A stretch of 64,000 bases of DNA, taken from NCBI RefSeq assembly GCF_000283155.1, contig NW_004454266.1, positions 1,439,335 to 1,503,334 of the forward strand. The letters are read 5' to 3'. Position numbers and translations under genes: made by a program. Below the pieces are notes generated by a model, which was not told where the DNA came from, searched no databases, and worked only from the letters and a program-made list of their open reading frames with translations. Below, in pieces: positions 51,521-64,000 of this stretch; the stretch's first letter is position 1, and each line of letters starts with the position of its first letter. This DNA comes from Ceratotherium simum simum (taxonomy: Eukaryota; Chordata; Mammalia; Perissodactyla; Rhinocerotidae).

Positions 51521-54085
51521 TTTGAATTTCATAAATCTGCTGGATTTATTGAGTTTAATCTAATATCACTTTGTTTAAGTTTAGAAAATTATAAAAGTAT
51601 GCATTCAACTAACTGAAATTATCATAGGTAATGTTTTAATTAAAAAGGAATGTATTATTTAATGCTTCAAATTATATGAATTCAGTATATCAGCTTCATT
51701 GATGACTTCAAGATCTTCAATTAACTTTAAAATTTAAGCTAATGTTGATGAGTTTTTGCATACCTGGAAAATCTTTAAGTAGAGGATGCAGAACACTTGT
51801 AATTAAACTTGGTTTTAAATCTACTTTTTTCTCTTATTTTTATAAATTACAGAATGGCCATTTTTTACCAGAATAAACAAACTTAGAGTAGTTTTTGGAT
51901 AATGTTAATGTATCAGCATAATACAAGTTTTCTCTGTCAAAAATGGTAAGATGTCTTCTACCTCTAAACTATCTTTGGAATTGGGATTTCTTGACTAGGC
52001 ACCAAGTAACCACAAAGTTCTATTACCTCACGTGATAAAATAAAGGACTCTAAAATAATCATATATATTTGATATTCTCTATTGTAGCACCTATATACTT
52101 TATTGTCTCCTTCTCACATAATAAAGAGAAATATCACGACCATCTAAAAGCTTTTCAAACTCCAGACTTACCACGTGTTAATTTGACTAACGTTCAAACC
52201 TGATGACAATTCTAATAATTAAAAGCATATATTTTACAACCATGCTGTAACTTCTAATATTTTGTGTCACTAATACTTCATTATATGAAAATAGCTCTGA
52301 TAGGTGTGTGCTACTTTGCTAGAGATTTAAGAGCGAACATCTATACTGATATGTATGTAATGTAGGTTTTGTTCATGATTTCTACATGCCATGAATCATG
52401 GATGAACTACGAATCAGAGGTCTTGATTAAAATTTTGAAAACAAAGCAATGACTGCTTCTTGGTAACAAGGCAACTTCCAAAGAAAAAACTCACTTATCA
52501 AAATTAAAGCCTATACTAAAGTAAATACTCTGTTATATAAACAAGCGGTCTTAATGGCTTTGCTCATACTAATCTTAAACAGACAGTATTTAACATGATT
52601 TCAAAATAGAAAGAGCTTACTCAAATACAAGAAACTTACCCCCAAAAAAGAAAAACTTAATGTTATCTCAAAACTGTCACATATAGCCTGGAGCTGCTCC
52701 AAACAACTTCTGGACATTTTACTCGTGAAACAACAACAACAAATACTCCCAATGACAAAGTCGATCAAATTTGTTCAAATTTTTTAAAATATTGATGGAT
52801 TTTCTTTCACCTACTTGAGACAATGAATTACCAAATCTTACTTTATCTGTGATTATCATAAGCTGAAAAAGGATAAAGCAGATCAAAGTTCAAATCCCAT
52901 CTCCAGGACCATTTAAACATTTAAAAATAAGTTTCATTTGTTTCAAAGCTTGTGTTTTTTTGTTTTTCTTAAGAAAAAACTTCAATGCTCCCTGTAAACA
53001 AAACACAGTTTCTAAGTAAAATACTTTAAACACACTGAAGGAAAGGTACCTTTATTAAAAAGAAACTATATTCCCAAAACTCTAAGAAGATGAAATGAGC
53101 TAATAGTATGTTAAAATCAAATTGTCTAAATTTTTAAGTGACCTTAACGTTCTCTGGCCTGCCGTTTTACCCCAGCCCAAATGACTACAATGATGCGAGT
53201 GTACCTTCAAATCTTCATAAAATCTTGCTATAGGAAATTGTTACTGAAAGATCCATGAGATTTGTCCTGTCTTCTCTTCTGATAGATTCCATCTCAGTCA
53301 TTCTGATCTTGCCAGATATTTTCAAATAACTAATAGTATATACAAAGTAAATTACACAATAGTTGCAAGTGATAGTTCCAAAGAGACTATCACCTGATGT
53401 GTCTCTACATGATATAGAACTGAAAAACTAAACACACTAAAGTATTTAACAAAAAAGTCAACCTTCAAAACACACTGGAAGGATTATTTCAGGTACTATT
53501 AGTCACAATTGTGGCTCTTAAGTTCCCAGACATATGGACACACGATTCCTAATGTAAACACATTTGGAATCTTACAACCTGAATATCTAATCCCAATGGA
53601 AATCTGACCTTGACACTCACTAAAAGGCCTTCCAAAGCAGGTGACTTCTGGAAGAACATCGCTTACTCTCAAGATTCCATGGATCACGAAAATGACTTTT
53701 GATGGTAGGTTTATGTAGCTTCGTCTCAAAACCTTTGGTTCAAGATCCTTGACCATGACGATGAATCTCCACCTTGGATTTGATTTGTTTTTAATTCCTC
53801 CTTCTCTTTTTTCTCTCGGGTAAAACTTTTTGGTTTTATTCTTCACTGACAATCCTTCCATCTGTTACATTTGTTATCTAGCCTTTCCAAGTACTTAAAA
53901 CAAAACTCTTTGTTGGTCAGGTCTTATTAAAACCCAGCATAATAATGTATCAAAAGGAATCTAAGACACTGAATTTCACTAATTTGTATAAGGATTTCTA
54001 TCCTGACTAAAAGTTCCAAAATAAAATGTTTGATCTTTAATTTATACCTTACAATGGCTCAAATAACAAATAAAATAATTAATGA
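51521..54085. other. Unclassified AT-rich block with one open frame
   Basis: No gene recognised. A 120-codon frame on the minus strand at 53,499-53,861 starts MEGLSVKNKTKKFYPREK and is rich in K, R, V and I, without a signal peptide, membrane segment or known motif. It may be a remnant of an old element or a chance frame. Confidence 0.35.
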
Positions 54086-54102
54086 TATAAAAAAGTCTAC
54101 TT

Positions 54103-54348
54103 GGGGGCAAATCTGGTAGCACAGTGGTTAAGTTCGTGGGCTCCACTTCAATGGCCCAATGATCACAGGACCAGATCACGGGCGTGGACTGACGCACCAC
54201 TCATCATGCCATGCTGTGGCGTCACACATACAAAATAGAGGAGAATGGACACAGACGTTAGCTCAGGGCCGATCTTCCTCAGCAAAAAGAGGAAGATTGG
54301 CAAAGGATATTAGCTCATGGCCAAGCTTCCTCACACACACACACACGC
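54103..54348 (+). mobile_element. ERE SINE
   Basis: 'gggggcaaatctggtagcac' to an (AC)n/A-rich tail. The target duplication aaaaaagtctacttgg stands on both sides. Confidence 0.93.
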
Positions 54349-54589
54349 AAAAAAAGTCTACTTGGTTAACTAGAGTTGATCAAAATAATCCTTGAGACAT
54401 AATTTCCTAATTAGATTTGCATTTACTAAATAAGACACTAACTTTTTTTTAAATATTTGAGACAGTCCTCATACCTTGTTACCCTCTACTTCTGTCTGAT
54501 ACCAAAGTGTGCAAATGTTAGCCCTTATCACGAATTGACATCCAACAGCTGATAATTAATCAAAAAGCTACAGAAACCCATAATAGAGA

Positions 54590-55275
54590 ATTTTTTTTTT
54601 AAATTTAAGGGAGTTGCACTTCTTGATTTCTAAACTTATCTACAAGTTATAGTAATTAAGACAATGCAGAAGCCGGCCCCATGGCGTAGTGGTTAAGTGC
54701 ACGCGGTCTGCTGCTGGTGGCCCAGGTTCAGATCCCAGGCACACACTGATGCACTGCTTGTCAGGCCATGCTGTGGCAGCATCCCACATAAAGTGGACGA
54801 AGATAGGCACGGATGTTAGCCCAGGGCCAGTCTTCCTCGGCAAAAAGGGGAAGATTGGCATGGATGTTAGGTCAGGGCTGATCTTCCTCACAAGAAAAAA
54901 AAAAAAAAGACAATGCAATACTGTCTTAAGATTACACTTATAGATCAAGGGAACAGAATTTAGAGTCCAGAAATGAACATTTATAGTTAATTGACAAATA
55001 TTTCAAGATTATTCAATAGGGAAGTAATAGTCTATTCAACACTTGGATTTTCCCAGACAAATAAAGATGAATGAGATCCTTACCTTATACTATATGCAAA
55101 AATTAACTTAAAATGGATTACATATAAGACTTAAAGCTGTAAAAGTTTTTGAAGAAAACATAGGGGTAATCTTCAAGACTTGATTGTGGACAGATAGACA
55201 AAGGTTTTGAATATAGGACAGCAAAAGCACAACAGAAGAAGATATTGATAAGTTGGAACAAGGAAATATTCATAA
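54590..55275 (+). mobile_element. Old L1 ORF2 fragment, split by an ERE
   Basis: 'atcaagggaacagaattta', 'gaagaaaacataggggtaat' and 'acagcaaaagcacaacagaa' match L1 ORF2 downstream of the reverse transcriptase. The ERE at 54,671 splits it. Frames are broken. Confidence 0.8.
54671..54905 (+). mobile_element. ERE SINE nested in L1
   Basis: A full-length ERE, 'agccggccccatggcgtagt' to an A-rich tail. The target duplication aagacaatgca stands before and after it. Confidence 0.93.
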
Positions 55276-57355
55276 ATTGGACTGATAATAATAAGGAATA
55301 ATAATAATAAACAACAAAAACTAGCACTTTTTGAGAGCCAGAAAACTACATTTTCCAGATGCTTATGCCTCCAAGGTTCTGCATGGAGCTCACGGAGATG
55401 CATTTGAGAGTTATTGGGAAGGTGGAAGAGAGGTGGTGCCTCTTTTTTTCTGACAATGGCTCCAGATATGACCTTGAGTTCTTGCCACTCATCTCAGATT
55501 TTAAAGGAGGGGTCAAGTCAGGAGCGGTTTTCTTTAGGTCCTGACTATTGAAGACAAGATACAATCTCAGCCTTTCAGGACCAGTGCTGAAAGCTAGTAG
55601 TTATTCCCCAGGTTTATCTCCTCCAGTACTTTTAATAGTTTTGTAAATGTCTAATTCCTTCTAAAAATACATAGAATGGACCACTTTACTCTATGATTCT
55701 CGCCTGAACCATGATTAATATAAGAAACAAGTGAAAAAGAGGTATATAATTAATGAGAGGTGCTGGGAAGTTCTTAAGGCCTTGCTTTTCCTCTGAAATT
55801 TGTAGTCTGGATAGAACTGTACAACGTTGTCTTCTGTCCATGCTGGTTCACTTGAAAAGTAAAGTTGACTTGGTACAGGTCTGATCCATCACTTGCTTAC
55901 CTTACAGAAGTCAGAACTGCCTAGGGAGGAGGCTGCATGTTATTATAAATGAGTACCAACTCTTCTTTCTACCATAAAGGTAATGACTTGATCTTTCTTC
56001 GCTACTACAGTATCTTCATTATCTTAATAAATTTTTGTTAAGTAACAGTTGCTTCAAATATTTATTGAATAAGTGACTTGACAGCGTGTATTCTGAAGAT
56101 AATATATGCAATATTGTATAAATAAATGATCATTTAAGTATTTTTTGGTGAATCGTCCACATTTGGAGTAGTATTATTGTATTCTACATATAGGCATACA
56201 CAGAGACACAGAGGCATACATGGAGAGGGACACAGAGAGAACAAAGAGGCAAGAGACACTTTTTGTTAAGGAAGTTTTTATTTAACCTTATTGGAGAATG
56301 AATAAATATATCAGCATTATTTATAACATTTTTTTAATTTTTTATTTTATTGTTTTAATTTTTTAGGTCTCATTAAGGAAAGTTCTCCATCCTATGGACA
56401 TAAAAATATTTTTAATTTTCTTTTATTTTTTTATTTTTTTAAATTTTTTGTTTATTGCAGTAACATTGGTATATAACATTTTATGAGTACTCAATAGGTT
56501 GACCATATGAATAATTATAACAATAATACTTGTAAAGCTATCATTTAATTAAATTGACTACATGCTATAAAATTTATTTTGGTCCATGACTTCTGTTATT
56601 CCCATTTGCTACATGAGGAAAGTAAGTAAACCTATGGTTTCACTAATGTGCCCAAGAATCAGCATTTGAAAAAAGGATTATATAATGACAAAGTTTGGCT
56701 CTTATCCATAAATACTAGTCCTAATGCCTTTATCTCAGCCTGTATGTTTTGAGAATGACATACCAAACATTAGGACCAATGAACTAAAATGAAGTCTAAA
56801 TGACGTACCCATTGGTTCATAAGTCTCCAAGCAATTTCAGACAACTGATTATTCTGCTAGGTGATGGGGAATACAAATGACCATAAAATGTAGATTTTGA
56901 CTTTCAATGCTTAAAATATAGTCAGCCAAAGCATGGTTGTGAAGAATATTCAAGAAATTATCTTACTCCCTTATGACTTTCCTCACTGATAAGTGGGAAC
57001 CAGTTCAGGAAATATAAACTAATTTAATGATGAATTTAAGTAAAATTCCAACGTAGAAATGTTTATTTACTGTAGGAGAAAAGCATGTAATTTCTCAAAA
57101 TAAAAAAAAACACATTTTCTGAGCAGCCAGTATTGGAATGATCAGGAGCTATTTCTCTTTTACATCAGCAAAGGAAATTGAAAAGTGGCACTGTTTATAT
57201 AGTGAAAGATTCATTGCAATAACAAAACTATTTACAACTTCGAAAATTCACAAAGTAAGACTCAATGTTAATTTATTTATTTATAGTCACTCACAGGACT
57301 GACACTTTCAGTTAGATATTAAATATTAAGTAACAATATTCTATCAGCTTATCCC
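55276..57355. other. Intergenic with small repeat traces
   Basis: No gene. About 56,440-56,485 is a short inverted L1 tail ('tttattgcagtaacattgg'). About 56,560-56,700 looks like an inverted MIR. The 55,330-56,090 stretch resembles an old interspersed element that I cannot name. Confidence 0.45.
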
Positions 57356-57359
57356 ATTT

Positions 57360-58745
57360 GACACGAATTTTTAAATATTTTTATAAAGTATAATATACAT
57401 GAAGAAGAAAACACTAAACATAAATGAATTTTCACAAAGTGAAAACAAAAACACATGCAACCACTTCCCAGGTGAAAAACTAGAACATTACCCAATCTCC
57501 AGAGCGCCCTCGTGCCCATTCCATTCACTATTTCCACTTCACTCCCCAAGGTAATCTCCATCCAGGTGTCTAAAAATAAAATGTGTTTTACCTGTTTTTG
57601 AACTTTTCATAGACTGAATCATGCAGTACATAATTGTTTCATTGAACTTGTTTGTGAGATTCATCCAGGTCATTGCTTGTAACAGTACTGTGCTTCAATA
57701 CTGTATAGTGTTCTGTATTATGAATATACTCAAATGTACTGATCTATTTTACTACTGGTGAATACTTGGTAATTTCTATTGGGTTTTATTATTAATACCA
57801 CTTATATGAACATTTTATTTTAGCTATTTTGATGAGTATATCCAGCAATAGAATTCCTGGGTAATAAGAGTAGGTACACAGTCTAGCAGTTTCCAAAATG
57901 GATAAACCAATTTAAACACCCAGCAGCCATGTATGAGAATTTCATCTGCTCAAATTCTTGCCAACACTTGGAAATATCAGTCTGTTTTAGTTTAGGTATT
58001 CTGGTAAGCATAGCATGGTATTAAATTGTGGGTTTAATTTGCATTTCCGTGATGGCTAACGTAGGTGAACATCTTTTTGTATATTTATTGGTCATTTAAG
58101 TGTCATTTTTTGTGAAGCACTTGCTCAAGACTTCAGGACATTTTTCTATTCAGTTATCTATTTTTTTCTTCCTGATTTCTAGATATTCTTTATATATTCT
58201 GGTCTAGATTTTGAAGTTATAATAAATTATAAACATCTTCTCCCACTCTGTGGTTTATGTTATCACTTTCTTAACAGTATCTTGTGATTAGCAGCAATTT
58301 CTAACGTTAATGAAGTCCAATTAATCACAATAGGTACCTTAATCACTTCTTTTATAGTTAGTATTATTTATGAATTTTTTTTTAAAAAAAAGACTTTGCC
58401 AACCCCAAGATCAAGAACATAACCTTTAGTGTTATTTTCCATTTGGTTTAATGTTTTGCCATTCACATTTATAATATTTACTATCTATAGGGAAATAATT
58501 TTTGAGAGAAAAGTGTCAATATTTATTTATATGGCTATCCAGTTGATAAAGCACTATTTATTTTATTAAAATATTGCCGTTTCCCCTCCTATCTTAACTG
58601 CCAAGTTTGTTATAAATCTAATGCGCAGACTCATGTGGTTCTGTTTCTAGATTCTCTATTGTGTTTCATTATTCTCCTTGTCTATGCTTGCACCCATTAG
58701 ACATTGTGTTAATTGTTGTCTCCTCATAATAAATCTTGATATCAA
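57360..58745 (-). mobile_element. Old L1 3' region, inverted
   Basis: 'gtttgtgagattcatccagg', 'aattcttgccaacacttgg' and 'tttaatttgcatttccgtga' are the inverse of old L1 ORF2 and 3' sequence. No frame is intact. Confidence 0.75.
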
Positions 58746-58779
58746 GTATTCCAAGTTCTCCAACTTTGTTCAAGAGGGG

Positions 58780-60845
58780 AAAATTACAAGGCTATCTCTC
58801 TCATGAACATAATGCAAAAGTCTAAGCTAACTATTAGCATTTGAAGTCTAGCAATTATGACCAAGTTGTTTATATCCCAGAAATTCAAAGTTGTTTCAGC
58901 ATTAAAAAGTTAATTGAGGTAATATAATGTATTCACAAAATAAAGGGAAAATCATGTGATCATTTCAGTAGATGCAGAAAAAACCTTTGATAAAATGCAG
59001 CATCCATTCATGTTAACATAAAAACACACTTGGCATACTAAGAAGAAAACGGAACTTCCTTAATCTAATAAAGGGTAGCTCTAAAACTCCTACAAGAGAA
59101 GATGATCTCTTGTGTCTAACAAAAAACAACAAAATTAAAGAACAAACAATTTTAATGTAAATTGCCCAGGGTTGTAGTTAGCATATGTGATAAAAAAATG
59201 AAGCCAAAAAATGCTGGACCATACATGCAAGGATATTTGAGATACTTAGCATCTTGTATCTCTTGTACAATACAAAATCAAAATAGATGCCCAATAATCA
59301 GAGTAGACACTGTTCAACAGCCCTCCTCTTTCTGTATGCAATGAATATCTGGCCTGCATTGGGGATTGAACCCATTAATTTTTCTCTTTAACTCTGTCTG
59401 CCAAACAACTTAGCTGACTGAGTTGATAAATAATAACTTTCACTTGAACATCAATTTTCTTTTATTTCAGTAAAGATGGAATCCAGAAAAGATCAATATA
59501 TTTGACAAGCCTAGAGTTAATCACAAAATCTATTCCTTACACCTTCTCCCAAACCACAAACACTAAAAATATGGAAACGTTTGATGAAAGATGGATAATA
59601 AAGTTACCTTAAAGAGGAGTTGGGAGTTTGAGATATTTGAAACCTAATTTTTCATCTCCTATATATCCTTCTAAAATATATGCACACACAAATAGACATA
59701 AACATAAGAAAAAACAAGGACATTTATATTTTTATAGTAGTAAAATATGTGAGGTTTGGCATAGAGAAGGAAGAATCAATTGTGTATATATTACTTAAAA
59801 GATGATAGATCAAGAGAATAGAAAGACAAGCCACAGACTGAGAGAAATTATTTACAAAAGACATATCTGATAAAGGACTGTTATGCAAAGTATACAAATA
59901 ACTATGAAAGCTGAAAAATAAGAAAACAAACAACTTGATTAACAAATGGACCAAAGACCACAACAGATACTTCACCAAAAATACACAGATGGCAAATAAG
60001 CATACGAAAACATGCTCCACATCATATTTCATCAGGGAAATACAAAAGAATGAACAATGAAATACCACTACACACCTATTAGGATGGCCAAAATTCAGAA
60101 GACTGACAACACCAAATGGTGGCAAGGATGAGGAGCAACGGGAATTCTCATTCATTGTTGATGGGAATGCAAAATGGTACATCCACAGTTTGGAGGTATC
60201 TTACAAAACTAAACATACTCTTACCATATGATCCAGCAATTTTGCTCCTTGGTATTTACCCAAAGGGGTTGAAAACCTATGTTCACACAAAAACCTGCAC
60301 ACAAATGTTTATAGCAGCTTTATTCATAATTGCCAAACTTGAAAGCAACCAAAATGTCTTTCAGTAGGTGAATGGTTAAATAAAATGTAAGATTCCAGAC
60401 AATGGGATATTATTCAGTGCTAAAAAGAAATGAGCTATCAAGCCATGGAAAGAAATGGAGGAAACTTAAAAGCATATTACTCAGTGAAAGGAGCCAATTT
60501 GAAAAGACCACATACTGTATGATTCCAACTATATGACATTCCAGAAAAGGCAAAACTAGGGAGACTAAAAAGATCAGTATTTGTCAGGGGTTAGGGTGAA
60601 TGGAGGAATGAACAGGCTGTGCACAGAGGGTATTTAGGGCAGTGAAAATACTCTATATGACACTACAATGGTGAATACATGTCATTACAAATTTATCGAA
60701 ACCCATAGAATGTGCAACACCAAGAGTGAACCCTAATGTAAACCACGGACTTTGAGTGATAATGACATGTCAATGTAGGTTGATCGTTATAACAAATGTA
60801 CCACTCAGGTGTGGGGATTGATAGTGAGGGAGGCTATGTGTACAC
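58780..60845 (+). mobile_element. Old L1 ORF2 and 3' UTR
   Basis: ORF2 pieces ('agtagatgcagaaaaaacct', 'taggatggccaaaattcag', 'catatgatccagcaatttt') lead into a 3' UTR ('gaccacatactgtatgattc', 'ggttgatcgttataacaaat'). About 59,130-59,720 between the pieces is unassigned. An 83-codon frame at 60,116 is ORF2 debris. Confidence 0.8.
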
Positions 60846-60853
60846 AACACCAA

Positions 60854-63800
60854 CACAACTATGTACTGGTGTTTTGGGGAGGAAAAAGAAAAAGAGGAAG
60901 TTTGGCAACAGATGTTAGCACAGGGCAAATCATCCACAAAAAAATAATTAAAAAATAAATTAAAAAAAAGAATAATGTGCAGAGTTAAAGAAATATACTA
61001 AAAGAGGCGGCTACAAGGATTGGATAAGTGAACAAATAGGCAGAGGTATTGCACAGAGCTGTCTATCTATGCACTTCTTTTTCTCCACAACAGTGTAGAT
61101 GACCACAGCATGCACTTGGCTCCCTGAGGGTGTCCCATCCTTATGTTGGATAAAATTAGGTTAGATATACAACAGCTTTCCTGACAACATTAAAAAAAGG
61201 CTATCAAAGGAGGAAATGAAGTTTCTTCTTGATTATCTATAAGTGCATTCTGCTAATTTTGCAATATAATTTAGTCATGTTAAGCAGTCATCTTTCTGCT
61301 TTTAACATAAGTTTCAAGATTATTCCCTTAATTGTCAGTTTTAATGTTCCATATGATAAGAAATGATATTTGGTTATTAATTTTTAAACTTCATTAGAAA
61401 AGACAACTTAGGAAGAAAATGCAATTACTTTACTAAAATCTATGAATGTTCATTACCTGTTTTTAGAGCTCTGTTTCATTATTTCAGGGGGAGAATAATC
61501 AATATTTTACTTCCTATGAAATACATAGGTAACAATAGTAACAATCAACTATTGTAATTTGGGAGTGAGAGGAATGTTGGCAGTTGCCCATAGGCATTCT
61601 GGGAGTGTGGAATTTGACTTGTAAGAGGACTGCATTCTCCTAAGCCATGTTCCATCCTTGCTCTTGTTCTCTCCCCAGTAGCTTCTTTACTGCTCCCTTG
61701 ACATCCTTATTTCTCAAGGTGTAGATGAGAGGGTTGAGCATTGGAGTTATAAGTCCATAGAAGAGTGCAAGAAGCTTGCTCTTCAATTTGGCTGAGTTGC
61801 TCTTGGGTGCCATATATGCATAACCACTAATGGCTGAGCCATAGAACATAATGACCACCAGCAGATGAGACCTACGTCTTGAACGCCTTCTTCCGACCCT
61901 CAGAAGATTGGATCCTTACTAGAGCTCTGGCAGTATTGTTGTAAGAGAATAGAATCAATCCAACTGGGATAACTTTTATGACCACCATGGCTGCATACAT
62001 CTCCACTTCATTGATCCATGCATCAACACTTGATAATTGAAGTGTGGCAGGTACCTCAGAGAAGAAATTCTACACCTCATATTGACCATAACGAGGTAAC
62101 AAGAAAGTCAACACTGTTTGTACCAAGGAGCTGCTGAAACCTGTTACCCAACCCACTGCTGCCAGTTGATGGCATAGTAGAAAACGCATGATAACTGTGT
62201 AATGCAGAGGCTGGCAGATACCTACATAGTGATCAAAGGCCATTACTGAGAGAAGTACACATTCAGTGGACGCCAAACCAAAGAAGATTAAAAGTGGAGC
62301 TATGCATCCTATGTAGCTGATGTTTCTCTGGTGGTTCCCTACATTTACCAGCATCTGGGTCAGAATGGAGGTAGTATAGCAGAGGTCCAAAAAAGACAGA
62401 TTAGCCAAAAAGAAATACATGGGGGTGTGGAGTCTGGGATCAAAGCGTGACAAGCTAATGATGGCTGAATTCCCAAGGAGGGTCATGATGTAGAAGATGG
62501 AGATGACCACAAAAAGAACTATTTCTAGTCTGGGCCATTCAGAAAAGTCCACCAGAAGAAAGCCATTGAAGTGATGAAAGGTGTTATCGAATCTTCTCAT
62601 TGTTGTGACACTACTTGCAGGGAACAGCACAGAGAGAATTTTGGGAGCCTGATTATCCTATGTGTAGAACTTATCCTGGTTCACGTACCTGCATGCAACC
62701 TAGGATCGGATAGGTGATGCTGAAACAAAATCATTAATATACTTCCTTTTATTACGTCAGCAAGAAAAGTGAGAATTAACAACTATGTGTCTCTATCTTA
62801 ACAACCATTTTTCAATTCATGGCTTTCATTTGGTAAACTCATAGTTTACTAAGTAGAGATTATAAAAGTAAAGATAATAGAGGTATTAGAAAATATTTGT
62901 TACAAAAAGAAACTGTTGGATCTGTTAACATTGAGAGAAACTGAATATTTACTGGAGCATCATTAAATCTCTTATTTACTCATGTGTTCTAACTTCATTC
63001 ACTTCAATTCAATTCATATTCTTGCTGTTTTTTGATTCATTTCTATTATAGCAGATGAAAAAGACCACCTTTGAAAGGCACTACTGATTAAAGACGGCAA
63101 ATTCTTCTTTTGCCTTACTGTATTTATCTTTTATGCTTCTTGTAATTAAGTTAATGTGAGTAAAACTCCAAGTGCCAAAGGCAGTACACTCATGGAATTG
63201 ATTTATTATGATATTTAGCCGAGGAATAATTTGTAAGAGTTAACATAGCTAAAACTAATAGCACACAAATTTTCACTTGTTTTGCCATATCAAAGACACA
63301 TTTATATTTGTTTCAATAAATATATATGTATATCAACTAACATGATCTAAAATAAATTTGCAGTTTCCATGGTTGGTCTCACTATTCTCATCATTTACCC
63401 ACACTTAAAGTATAAAAAAAAATCTCAAAATAGGTTTTCATGTAATAAAACTTCAGTATAATGTAATCTTCTGTTTTCCGGAAAGTATTCCTACACAATG
63501 GATTTTATGTAGCAAAGTGAAAAGAGCTATGAAGAATATTACAGAAATTCTCTGATGTGATTACTAGATGTGATCACGCATATATACACACACACTGTCT
63601 GAATACTTCATTCTTCTTATGTGTAAAACAAATATATAATTCAAATGAGAACATTTTATTCAAACTTTGAACTACGTGCAATGCATCATTAAATATAAGT
63701 ATTACTATTAAAATAACAATAAAAACAATCATCATTCTTGAAGTGATTCTATGAGTGAAGGTTGTTTTTAAGCATTGTACATATAGCATCTCACTTAATC

Positions 63801-64000
63801 CTCATTAATTCACTGGGGATCTATTTTCTATTACAACTGGGGGGATTTCTGGACCCAGACAGGAGTTTGCCTATCTCCTGTTTTGTTACTGGAAGGCACC
63901 ATCCACACATATGCTGTTTTAAATAGCTATATATTTACTAAGTAACAGAAAATGGGCCAAAACAAAAAGAGATGGCCTTCTGCATTTAGCCAGATATTTG
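60854..64000. repeat. Segmental duplication copy B, carrying an OR pseudogene
   Basis: Matches copy A (18,728-21,700) in order and orientation to about 63,805. From 63,690 to the window end it also matches copy C at 768-1079. It opens with the same ERE tail fragment as copy A. The right end lies outside the window. Confidence 0.88.
61640..62600 (-). pseudogene. Olfactory receptor pseudogene, family 2-like (copy B)
   Basis: A single-exon odorant GPCR of 961 bases, start 62600 (MRRFDNTFHHFNGF), stop 61640-61642. It is better kept than copy A. It retains LHTPMYFFLANLSFLDLC, MAFDHYVGIC (DRY arginine changed to histidine), [11 protein letters not shown] and [15 protein letters not shown] in TM7. 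Two lesions are visible: a TAG at 62,070-62,072 in the second extracellular loop, where copy A has GAG, and a two-base loss near 61,873 before TM6. A conserved loop cysteine right after the stop also reads serine. An in-frame start ten codons upstream (62,630) exists, but 62,600 gives the usual OR N-terminus. Not functional as written; subfamily uncertain. Confidence 0.93.

Overview
The window is mammalian nuclear DNA from a perissodactyl, most likely a horse or another equid. The clearest evidence is thirteen good copies or fragments of the tRNA-derived equine repetitive element (ERE) SINE, many with the hallmark tail 'cccatataaagt..aggaagatgggca..gatgttagc'. Several still have clean target-site duplications. 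LINE-1, L2, MIR and hAT/MER fossils fill most of the rest. The one working gene visible is an eight-exon classical-type MHC class I heavy chain, and the only other gene-like loci are olfactory-receptor (OR) pseudogenes. A class I gene next to family 2 and family 10 OR genes is the arrangement of the extended MHC class I region.

Layout. Positions 1-3.3 kb hold LINE fragments and one end of an OR-bearing duplication (768-1079). 3.4-3.77 kb is an L2 tail. 3.77-5.99 kb is a GC-rich, non-repetitive block with exon-like pieces but no gene I can name. 6.06-7.4 kb is an old L1 and 7.9-10.11 kb holds hAT fossils (one containing an ERE). 10.27-10.42 kb is the class I promoter, 10,468-13,561 the MHC class I coding region, and the polyadenylation signal is at 13,962. 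14.6-18.4 kb is repeats, including three EREs head to tail. 18.73-21.70 kb is duplication copy A with an OR family 2-like pseudogene. 23.68-23.91 kb is a GGAA microsatellite. 25.98-32.2 kb is a nearly complete inverted L1. 32.9-40 kb is mixed repeats. 40.66-41.73 kb is an OR family 10-like pseudogene. 46.99-48.99 kb is an L1 whose 5' UTR is joined directly to its 3' end. 51,361-51,460 is an assembly gap of 100 N inside an inverted L1 tail. 54-60.8 kb is EREs and old L1. 60.85-64.0 kb is duplication copy B with a second OR family 2-like pseudogene.

How it works together: the class I gene would make a peptide-presenting membrane glycoprotein that pairs with beta-2-microglobulin. Its reading frame, splice sites, disulfide cysteines and peptide-terminus-binding residues are intact. 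It departs from the classical pattern in the F-pocket region, the CD8 loop and two promoter elements, so a non-classical or weakly expressed locus is possible. The OR loci are broken. I found no sign of an undescribed multi-gene system. The best leads are the unusual class I gene, the unassigned GC-rich block at 3.8-6.0 kb, the OR duplication and the internally deleted L1. Repeat subfamily names come from memory of consensus sequences and were not computed.
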